This document shows, in pieces, positions 52,188 through 58,815 of a stretch of DNA of 64,000 bases. Positions within the stretch are counted from its first letter, which is position 1. Each line of letters begins with the position of its first letter. Under the pieces are notes generated by a model, which searched no databases, was not told where the DNA came from, and was given only the letters and a program-made list of their open reading frames with translations. The DNA comes from Emticicia agri (GTDB taxonomy: Bacteria > Bacteroidota > Bacteroidia > Cytophagales > Spirosomataceae), in contig NZ_SEWF01000010.1 of the NCBI RefSeq assembly GCF_004168285.1, positions 1 to 64,000 of the forward strand. Direction: 5' to 3'. Position numbers and translations under genes: made by a program.

Positions 52188-53273
52188 TTAATTTGCCCAG
52201 AACAGGCTCGTTATTTCTTCTCCCTCAAATTCGGTGGCATATCTGTCAGGCAAATCAGTTTTGATATTTGTGCCGTTTAGCTCCAGGTATTCAAATGATG
52301 CCACACGTTTTTGCAGCAGAAACCCGGTTTCTTCAAATAATTGTACCCATTGTTCTGTAGCAAAGTGTTTTTCAACCCTTACTTTTTCTGTATTACCCAA
52401 TACGTCGTCAATTTCACGGCTAAAAAAGAGTTTCAATGCTGCTTTTTCAGTAGTATTAATCGGCAGTGTATCTATAATTTGAAATAGAACCCCGTAGTGA
52501 TTGATACAATTCTGGAAACGCTTCGGGTAAGATGGCTCAAAATGATTAGAATTAGGCTCACTCAACACAAAGGCCTTTACATTCAGATTTTTCAGGATTT
52601 CAAAAACTGCTTTTCGCTGGCTCATCTGCTGAATGTGATGCAAGGCGAAAGACGCATTTACATAGATTCCATCGTTCTCGGCAGGTAACATCTGAGACAG
52701 TTCTCCTTGTGTCATTTGCTCTATAAATGCTTCTTTTATGATTAATTTTACCTCAAAAGAGGCATTTTTACTGGCACGTCTGATATTTTCTTCAGTTAAT
52801 CTTAAAGCATCTGCAAAAGGCTCTATTCCGATAATGGTCAGACATTTAATTTGATTGGCTGATTTATTTTTGAGACCTTCAATCATATTGCTTACCTGAA
52901 AACCTGTGCCAATACCTATATCCATCAGTACCGGATTGGTATGGTTTACTAAAGCATCTATCAGTAATGTATTGATACAATGCTGGCTGAGATTTGCCAG
53001 AGGAAACTGCTGAATCAACAACTCGAACAAGCGAATCTGAGTAATTTCGAAACGTTGTAAATAAATATGTTCCTCCGACTGCCCCACCATCAGGTGTTTT
53101 CTCATGGCTTTGGCAAGCGTGTAAGTAAACATGGCTTCGGGGTCGTCAAGGTCTTCTAAAGATTCATAATAAATATCATTCAATAGGGCTTTGTCAACCT
53201 CGGTTAAGGCATGAGGCATTCTGTTTGCTAAATCTTTCAGAATCATCCGGGTATTTTCTAACATAGTTTTCAT
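52188..53273 (-). CDS. Bacterial GRAS-domain protein (SAM-methyltransferase-like Rossmann fold)
   Basis: A 361-residue soluble protein. Its order of motifs matches GRAS domains: a helical N-terminus with IRLFELLIQQFPLANLSQHCINTLLIDAL, VLMDIGIGTGFQVSNMIEGL (VHIID-like, SAM-binding-type loop), LTIIGIEPF, YVNASFALHHI, FVLSEPNSNH, then FFSREIDDVLGN..EKVRVEKHFATEQWVQLFEETGF, which parallels the plant REI..V..CEG..R.ERHE...W......GF signature, and a C-terminal aromatic segment. Plant GRAS proteins are transcriptional regulators; bacterial ones are predicted small-molecule methyltransferases or binders. It is followed by a HisC-like aminotransferase. Confidence 0.8.
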   Translation of the reverse strand: MKTMLENTRMILKDLANRMPHALTEVDKALLNDIYYESLEDLDDPEAMFTYTLAKAMRKHLMVGQSEEHIYLQRFEITQIRLFELLIQQFPLANLSQHCINTLLIDALVNHTNPVLMDIGIGTGFQVSNMIEGLKNKSANQIKCLTIIGIEPFADALRLTEENIRRASKNASFEVKLIIKEAFIEQMTQGELSQMLPAENDGIYVNASFALHHIQQMSQRKAVFEILKNLNVKAFVLSEPNSNHFEPSYPKRFQNCINHYGVLFQIIDTLPINTTEKAALKLFFSREIDDVLGNTEKVRVEKHFATEQWVQLFEETGFLLQKRVASFEYLELNGTNIKTDLPDRYATEFEGEEITSLFWAN

Positions 53274-53301
53274 AGAATATTTTTCGTTTAGATTGATGCC
53301 T

Positions 53302-53332
53302 CAAAACTATTCTATGAAACCCGCTCGGTAAA
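53302..53332 (-). promoter_or_regulatory. Candidate promoter of the GRAS-aminotransferase operon
   Basis: On the minus strand: TTTA (53332-53329), 19 nt, TAGTTTTG (53309-53302), 28 nt before the ATG. Confidence 0.45.
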
Positions 53333-53491
53333 TTTTTTTTAGACAAAGGGCAGGAAATGAATATTGAATGACTTTCAATTAGAAATGAGTCGAAAAGCAG
53401 AAATCCTGATAAACAGGGAGTTTGAGGATTCTCCTGATGTAGAAAGTAGAAATAATAAGCCTTTTTACGAAAGAGATGTATTAACATAGAA

Positions 53492-53587
53492 TAGAGTTCT
53501 GCAAGTTTCTACCGTTTCATGCAGGCGTTTAATAGTATAACTATCAAATCTACCTGCATTTCTAACGGCAACCCTCATAGAACTCTA
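53492..53587. repeat. Long imperfect hairpin in the GRAS-subtilase gap
   Basis: TAGAGTTCT (53492-53500 region) pairs with AGAACTCTA (53579-53587), then inward CCGTT with AACGG and TGCAGG with CCTGCA, around an AT-rich core. It occupies the middle of the 360-nt gap between the subtilase stop and the GRAS promoter. It may be a structured 3' element of the subtilase mRNA or a palindromic repeat. The rest of the gap has no ORF that I trust. Confidence 0.5.
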
Positions 53588-53633
53588 ATCGAATGATTAA
53601 ATTTAACCTTATAATAGCTGAATTTTTACACAA

Positions 53634-55880
53634 TCAATTTTCACATCCACCGATAGTAGCCTGAAACACTGCACCTGTGGCTACTTCAAAAGTATTTCCA
53701 CCGCCATTGGCACTTGGTTTCAATTCAATTTTATTTCCGGCTCTTAAAGTTAATTTGGCAGTACCCGAAAGCCTATTGCTGGCTTCAATAGAATTACTTG
53801 CTTTAAGAGAAAGGGTACCTGTAACCATATTATCAGTCGGGTTTACCAATGTAAGCGTAGCAGGGCAAGGAGCACCACCGCCTTCTAAGATAACTGTAAC
53901 ACCGAATCTTGCACTCTCGCATCCGTTGACCGTTTGTGAAGCATAATAAATAGTACCATCAACCAATGGTGTAGTGCTATTAAGCTGTGTACCACCTGTA
54001 GGTGCACTATACCATTTAATTCCGGTTCCTGTAATTACTATATCTGCAATAGTAGAGCCATCTGCCAATGTCTGGTTTGCAGTACCCGTTGGCGCAGCCA
54101 TCATAGTACCTGTTACTATTAGCGAAACCATTCTTGCATCTTCAGGAGATGTAGTTTTCTTTCTGATAGCAATGCGGTATTCCTGATTAGGGGTTGGGTT
54201 ATTAATTTTCACTTGTTTGTAGTTATTGCCATTTCCATCAAACCAGGTAGCAGAAATGGTAGCAGTTCCGGCTCTGTTAGCCATCGTAACCGGTTTCCAT
54301 GTACGGGTATCTGCATTGGTACTCATGTTTCTTACCAACATATCAAAATCATATACCATTCTGCTTGTGGTTGCGTCAATAGGCTCTTCATCCGTTTGTT
54401 CAGCACCTTCATCATCCGTCCAGGCTATTGATACAATCAGAGGTTCACAACCACTGGCTCTCACCGTACGATATAATTCTGCTGTTGAATTATTAGTAGG
54501 GTTAGCCGTAATTTCTTCAATGTAAGCACCCTTACTTGTAGCATCAGTATGAGCCTGATTTGCAGGATTTACAGAGCCACTTCTGTACTTAATAGCATTG
54601 GCGGCTTTTTCTATGTTTACCAATCCCCAGCCAAATTTAGAGTCCGGGCCTATATTACCTAAATCTTCTGCCGTACCTAACAAAAGAGCTTTCAACGTTG
54701 AGGCTTTCATGTAAGAACCATTAAGCTGGTTATAATACTGTTGTAACAACAAACCCGAAGCTGCCACGGCAGGCGTAGCATAAGAAGTTCCGCTTGATTC
54801 ATCGCCACTACCACTATAAGCAGTATTAGACGGAGTACTGGTACCTTCAATAGCAAAAAGCGACGAATTAATACCTGTTCCTTTGGCAACTACATCAGGT
54901 TTTACACGTCCATCATCAGTCGGCCCCCAGTTACTATACGATGACATGGATTTATCTCCATTCACTGCCCCTACTGTAACCACATTTTTAGAGGCCGATG
55001 TACCTGTAACCATATCATAACCAAGTTTAGTCCAGTTACCATTGATATGCTTATTCTGGTCATCTGTAGCATTAGGGTCCTGCTCATTACCTACCGCTAC
55101 AAATGGTAAATAATTAGGTGCATTTTTAACCACCACGTCCATAGCTACAGATGAGGCATCATAAGCACCAAATCGCCAGAGTGGGTCTCCCTCGCCATTA
55201 GTATAACCATAAGAATGGTTAGAAATCAGGAAACCTTGCCCTGCAAAGGCTGTCATTTCTGTATAATCATTGTCCCAGTCGTAATTTCTGGCAGTTGCTC
55301 CATAGGCAATTCCACGTGCCGATGGTTGATTGGCAATGTCTTTCCCTACTATAGTACCCGAAACGTGTGTCTGGTGATTATTCCCTTTATAATTGTCTGC
55401 ACTCCCATCCATCGTTTGTCCGGCTTGCATAGCTACTTTACCTGAGAGTAATTCATGGGTAGCTCTTACTTGTCCACCATCCCATATACCTGCTACCATG
55501 TTAGTCCCTGTAATATTCACTCCTACAGAACCACCGCTATAGAGCTGATTGGCTTTAATCAATTCGCCTGATGCCCGGTTTTTAGTATTAATATATACGG
55601 GATTACCCTTGGCATCAATGTATTTCAGGTAGTATAAAGAACCGTTTTTTACAAAACTTCTTTTTAATTGTGAATTTTTAGCTAAAAATTCCTGTATTTT
55701 TTTTTCGTCCTGCTCAAACCTTCTTTGAGATTGTTGTATCAAAGCATTGAAATTGACACGGGCATTGCCGTTAGTATAAGACTGAACTATTTTTTGTCTT
55801 TCTTCTTCAGTTTGTGCCTGCACAGAAAGAACACAACCCCAGAGCAGGGCTATTAATAAACGGGTATAGATGATTTTCAT
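53634..55880 (-). CDS. Secreted S8 subtilisin-like peptidase with C-terminal 3-coathanger-type domain
   Basis: A 748-residue extracellular protease: signal peptide MKIIYTRLLIALLWGCVLSVQAQ, propeptide (about 24-115), catalytic domain with Asp134 (GIWDGG), His169 (NHQTHVSG) and Ser366 (SGTSYATP), a beta-sandwich region with a proprotein-convertase-like P domain character, and a C-terminal cysteine-flanked domain (APCPATLTLVNPT... to IGGCEN) of the 3-coathanger stack type (TAKLTLRAGNKIELKPSANGGGNTFEVATGA). Preceded by a LytTR regulator gene 20 nt upstream, with which it forms an operon. Confidence 0.9.
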   Translation of the reverse strand: MKIIYTRLLIALLWGCVLSVQAQTEEERQKIVQSYTNGNARVNFNALIQQSQRRFEQDEKKIQEFLAKNSQLKRSFVKNGSLYYLKYIDAKGNPVYINTKNRASGELIKANQLYSGGSVGVNITGTNMVAGIWDGGQVRATHELLSGKVAMQAGQTMDGSADNYKGNNHQTHVSGTIVGKDIANQPSARGIAYGATARNYDWDNDYTEMTAFAGQGFLISNHSYGYTNGEGDPLWRFGAYDASSVAMDVVVKNAPNYLPFVAVGNEQDPNATDDQNKHINGNWTKLGYDMVTGTSASKNVVTVGAVNGDKSMSSYSNWGPTDDGRVKPDVVAKGTGINSSLFAIEGTSTPSNTAYSGSGDESSGTSYATPAVAASGLLLQQYYNQLNGSYMKASTLKALLLGTAEDLGNIGPDSKFGWGLVNIEKAANAIKYRSGSVNPANQAHTDATSKGAYIEEITANPTNNSTAELYRTVRASGCEPLIVSIAWTDDEGAEQTDEEPIDATTSRMVYDFDMLVRNMSTNADTRTWKPVTMANRAGTATISATWFDGNGNNYKQVKINNPTPNQEYRIAIRKKTTSPEDARMVSLIVTGTMMAAPTGTANQTLADGSTIADIVITGTGIKWYSAPTGGTQLNSTTPLVDGTIYYASQTVNGCESARFGVTVILEGGGAPCPATLTLVNPTDNMVTGTLSLKASNSIEASNRLSGTAKLTLRAGNKIELKPSANGGGNTFEVATGAVFQATIGGCEN

Positions 55881-55900
55881 GATTAAAGAGGGACTAAGAT

Positions 55901-56203
55901 TTATGAGAGAGTTTTAAATTTACGACGGGAATAGGTAAACCGTGAATTATCAATAAGTTCAACCACAAAACTTGTATCTGGGCTAATGACTTTCTGAGGA
56001 TTTATGAGAACACCTTTATTGATGCGCTTAAAATCCTGAAAAACACTTTGCCAGTAATTAAGGCTATAACTTACAATTACTTTTTTGCCACAGTCAAATT
56101 TTACTTCATTATAAGGCTGGCTACCTAAGTGCTTGATATAGATAATGGCACTTTCTTCATTAAGATTGAGAACTCTTGAATTTCTGCTAAGAGGAGCGAG
56201 CAT
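55901..56203 (-). CDS. Stand-alone LytTR DNA-binding regulator
   Basis: A ~100-residue protein consisting of one LytTR domain: NLNEESAIIYIKHLGSQPYNEVKFDCGKKVIVSYSLNYW..., then the signature FKRINKGVLINPQKVISP and FVVELIDNSRFTYSRRKFKTL. No receiver domain is present, so it is a minimal regulator. The ATG at 56203 covers the domain; a TTG at 56272 would add 23 residues. It lies 20 nt upstream of the subtilase and probably controls it, and possibly itself. Confidence 0.75.
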   Translation of the reverse strand: MLAPLSRNSRVLNLNEESAIIYIKHLGSQPYNEVKFDCGKKVIVSYSLNYWQSVFQDFKRINKGVLINPQKVISPDTSFVVELIDNSRFTYSRRKFKTLS

Positions 56204-56303
56204 ACAGTTTAAAACTTTTTGGGTTAAATGATAGGTTAGTTTATACTTCAGCAACTCATATGCCCATGACAAGAGAATACCAGTTGAGATAGTATCAACA
56301 TTA

Positions 56304-56311
56304 CAAATGTA
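56304..56311 (-). promoter_or_regulatory. Candidate -7 box for the LytTR-subtilase operon
   Basis: On the minus strand TACATTTG, matching TAnnTTTG; no -33 TTTG, but the 23-nt shared element (56334-56356) begins about 22 nt upstream. Confidence 0.4.
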
Positions 56312-56333
56312 AAATAAGTATGTATGGTGGAAA

Positions 56334-56356
56334 ATAGGGGGAAACCCTTGTTTTAG
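56334..56356. promoter_or_regulatory. 23-nt shared element, second copy (LytTR/dihydroorotase gap)
   Basis: Begins ATAGGGGGAAACCCT and ends GTTTTAG; differs at one position from 48235-48257. It lies between divergent genes, next to the LytTR -7 box. Confidence 0.5.
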
Positions 56357-56504
56357 TCAGATTACAGCGAAGTATATAATAGGTATTACAATAATAAGAG
56401 ATTATATCCAATATTCTATCATGCTTTTACTTATATCTTTATTGATAAAGGCTTTACTCGTTTTATTTTTATTAATTTCGTGCCGGACATTATTATTGCA
56501 TACC

Positions 56505-57833
56505 ATGACTATTCTTATATTAAATGCCCTTGTGGTAAACGAAGGGAAAATTGAACCACGTGATGTATTTATTAAAGAGGGCATTATTGAGCAAATAGGT
56601 GCTGACTTATCGGGTCTGAAAGCTAACCGTATTATTGATGCCACAGGTAAATATCTGCTTCCGGGCGTGATAGACGATCAGGTACATTTCCGTGAGCCGG
56701 GTCTTACTCACAAAGCCACTATTTATACAGAAGCCAAAGCAGCAGTGGCAGGTGGTACCACCAGTTTTATGGAAATGCCCAATACGGTTCCGAATGCGTT
56801 AACTCAGGAATTATTAGCTGACAAATACCAGATAGGTGCTGAGACCTCATTAGCCAATTATTCGTTTTATATGGGAACATCGAACGATAATTACGACGAA
56901 GTAATGCGTACCGATATTCAGCAAGTTTGTGGATTGAAGATATTTATGGGGAGCTCGACAGGTAATATGTTGGTAGACGATGAACACGTGCTATCAAAAG
57001 TATTTGCCAATTTTCCGGCTTTAATAGCCACTCATTGTGAAGATGAAGCGACTGTAAAAGCCAGATTGGAAAAATATAAAACTATGTATAGCGATAATCC
57101 TCCTTATGATATACATGCCATTATCAGAAACGAAGAGGCCTGCTATAAATCTTCTTCTATGGCCGTTGAGTTGGCTAAAAAGCATAAAACTCGCCTGCAT
57201 ATTCTACATATTTCGAGTAGTGAAGAAATACCTCTGTTTGCCAAAGGAGCTATTGCCGATAAACATATCACTTCAGAGGTATGTGTGCATCACCTCTGGT
57301 TTGATGCCGAAGATTACAAACGATTAGGAAATCAGATAAAATGTAATCCTGCTATTAAGCATGGACACAGAGAAAAACTCCTGCAAGCTTTGCTCGACGA
57401 CCATTTTGATGTAATTGCCACTGACCATGCCCCACATACCTGGGAGGAGAAACAACAATCTTACTGGCAGGCTCCCTCGGGTTTGCCATTGGTACAACAT
57501 TCGTTAAATGTGATGCTTGAGTTTTACAAACAAGGCAAAATATCGCTTGAAAAGATTGTTGAGAAAATGTCGCACGCCGTAGCTGATTGCTTTCAGATTG
57601 AGCGCCGTGGCTATATCAGAGAGGGTTACTGGGCTGATTTAACTTTAGTTGACCTGAATCAGACAACACTGGTTGACAAAAACAGTCTGTATAGCAAATG
57701 TGGCTGGTCGCCATTTGAAGGCACAGAATTTCAATCAAAAGTTACGCATACCATTGTTTCAGGTAATATCATATTTGCCAATGGCAAGTTTGATGAAAGC
57801 AAAAAAGGGCAGCGACTAAGATTTACAAGGTAG
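56505..57833 (+). CDS. pyrC: Dihydroorotase
   Basis: A 442-residue zinc amidohydrolase of pyrimidine synthesis (carbamoyl-aspartate to dihydroorotate). Motifs: the metal-binding VHFREPGLTHKATIYTEAKAAVAGGTTSFMEMPNT, THCEDEAT, LHILHISS, and the catalytic aspartate in VIATDHAPHTWEEK. The longer frame from 56421 adds a hydrophobic stretch not found in the family, so the ATG at 56505 is chosen. No other pyr gene adjoins. Related amidohydrolases (allantoinase) are the alternative but fit less well. Confidence 0.92.
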   Translation: MTILILNALVVNEGKIEPRDVFIKEGIIEQIGADLSGLKANRIIDATGKYLLPGVIDDQVHFREPGLTHKATIYTEAKAAVAGGTTSFMEMPNTVPNALTQELLADKYQIGAETSLANYSFYMGTSNDNYDEVMRTDIQQVCGLKIFMGSSTGNMLVDDEHVLSKVFANFPALIATHCEDEATVKARLEKYKTMYSDNPPYDIHAIIRNEEACYKSSSMAVELAKKHKTRLHILHISSSEEIPLFAKGAIADKHITSEVCVHHLWFDAEDYKRLGNQIKCNPAIKHGHREKLLQALLDDHFDVIATDHAPHTWEEKQQSYWQAPSGLPLVQHSLNVMLEFYKQGKISLEKIVEKMSHAVADCFQIERRGYIREGYWADLTLVDLNQTTLVDKNSLYSKCGWSPFEGTEFQSKVTHTIVSGNIIFANGKFDESKKGQRLRFTR

Positions 57834-57944
57834 AACATTAACCTATCATTAACAGTTTTATGAAGAGGCGGTTGTAACAATCGGAAGAAGTATAGCGTTA
57901 TGCTTGCAAAACACAACATTTTCTCAACATAAAATTTACCAACG

Positions 57945-58664
57945 ATGAAAAGATTATTGTTTGCCTTCCTCTTAGCAGGCTACACATTCACAATTAATGC
58001 ACAAGACAATATGGCAAAAGACCCTGTGAAGAAAATTGAGGTAACAGGTTCGGCAGAAATGGAAATTGTTCCTGACGAAATTTACTTTTCGATTTCTCTG
58101 AAAGAATATTTCAAAGACGAGAAAAATCAGAAAGATAAAGTTACGATTGATGTGCTGGAGAAACAATTGATTGCCGCAGTCATAAAAGCCGGATTTCCGA
58201 GAGATAACCTGACTATCAAAGCCATTACAGGCTATAGAAACTGGACGGGTAAGAAAAAGCCTTTGTATTTTTTAGAAAGCAAGCGCTATGTGCTGAAAAT
58301 GAATAACCTCTATAAATCTGATGTGATTTTAGATGAAGTAGATGATAAAGGTATTGAATTTGTGAATATCGACCATGTTGACCATTCGCAAATCAAAGAT
58401 TATAGAAAAGAAATCAAGATAAAAGCCTTGCAAGCCGCCAAAGAAAAAGCGACTTATCTATTGGAATCTATCAACGAAAAAGTAGGTGATATATTGATGA
58501 TAGAAGAGTTGGACGACCAGTTTTATGCGCCTCAGCCTATGATGATGTCTAATGTGCGAATGATGAAAGCAGGTGGTGATGCCGCACCAATGGAAGACAG
58601 TAGCCTGGAGTATCAGAAGATAAAACTAAGCTATAAAATGAAAGCGGCTTTTAAGATTAAGTAA
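57945..58664 (+). CDS. SIMPL-domain (DUF541) exported protein
   Basis: A 239-residue protein with signal peptide MKRLLFAFLLAGYTFTINAQ and a SIMPL domain: KKIEVTGSAEMEIVPDEIYFSISLKEYFKD, NLTIKAITGYRNW, KRYVLKMNNLYKSDVILDEVDDKGIEFVNIDHVDHSQIKDYRKEIKIKALQAAKEKATYLLESINEKVGDIL. Bacterial SIMPL proteins are periplasmic and sometimes linked to stress or outer-membrane integrity. A strong terminator follows. Confidence 0.88.
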   Translation: MKRLLFAFLLAGYTFTINAQDNMAKDPVKKIEVTGSAEMEIVPDEIYFSISLKEYFKDEKNQKDKVTIDVLEKQLIAAVIKAGFPRDNLTIKAITGYRNWTGKKKPLYFLESKRYVLKMNNLYKSDVILDEVDDKGIEFVNIDHVDHSQIKDYRKEIKIKALQAAKEKATYLLESINEKVGDILMIEELDDQFYAPQPMMMSNVRMMKAGGDAAPMEDSSLEYQKIKLSYKMKAAFKIK

Positions 58665-58683
58665 TTTTATTATCTTAGATAGC

Positions 58684-58725
58684 AAAACTGCCTGTTTTTG
58701 GATAAAACAGGCAGTTTTATTTTTA
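58684..58725 (+). terminator. Terminator after the SIMPL-domain gene
   Basis: Perfect 14-bp stem AAAACTGCCTGTTT / AAACAGGCAGTTTT with 7-nt loop, then ATTTTTAT. Confidence 0.92.
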
Positions 58726-58726
58726 T

Positions 58727-58810
58727 GTACCACGATTTCCGTATCGACGGACCGTCAAATCGTTTATCGTGAAAATGAAATTAAATAGACGATTTAAAAA
58801 ATCGTGATAC
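58727..58810. repeat. 84-nt nested palindromic element
   Basis: Outer arms GTACCACGATTT (58727-58738) and AAATCGTGATAC (58799-58810) match at 11 of 12. Inside are AAATCGT (58757-58763) against ACGATTT (58789-58795), and a CCGT-ATCG-ACGG hairpin (58739-58750). It lies between the SIMPL terminator and the stop of the convergent S9 peptidase, and looks like a small repeat element. Confidence 0.55.
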
Positions 58811-58815
58811 ATATT

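Noticed and set aside
56421-56504. Hydrophobic N-terminal extension of dihydroorotase
   Set aside because: Would make a cytoplasmic enzyme membrane-bound; family members begin at the segment following the ATG at 56505.
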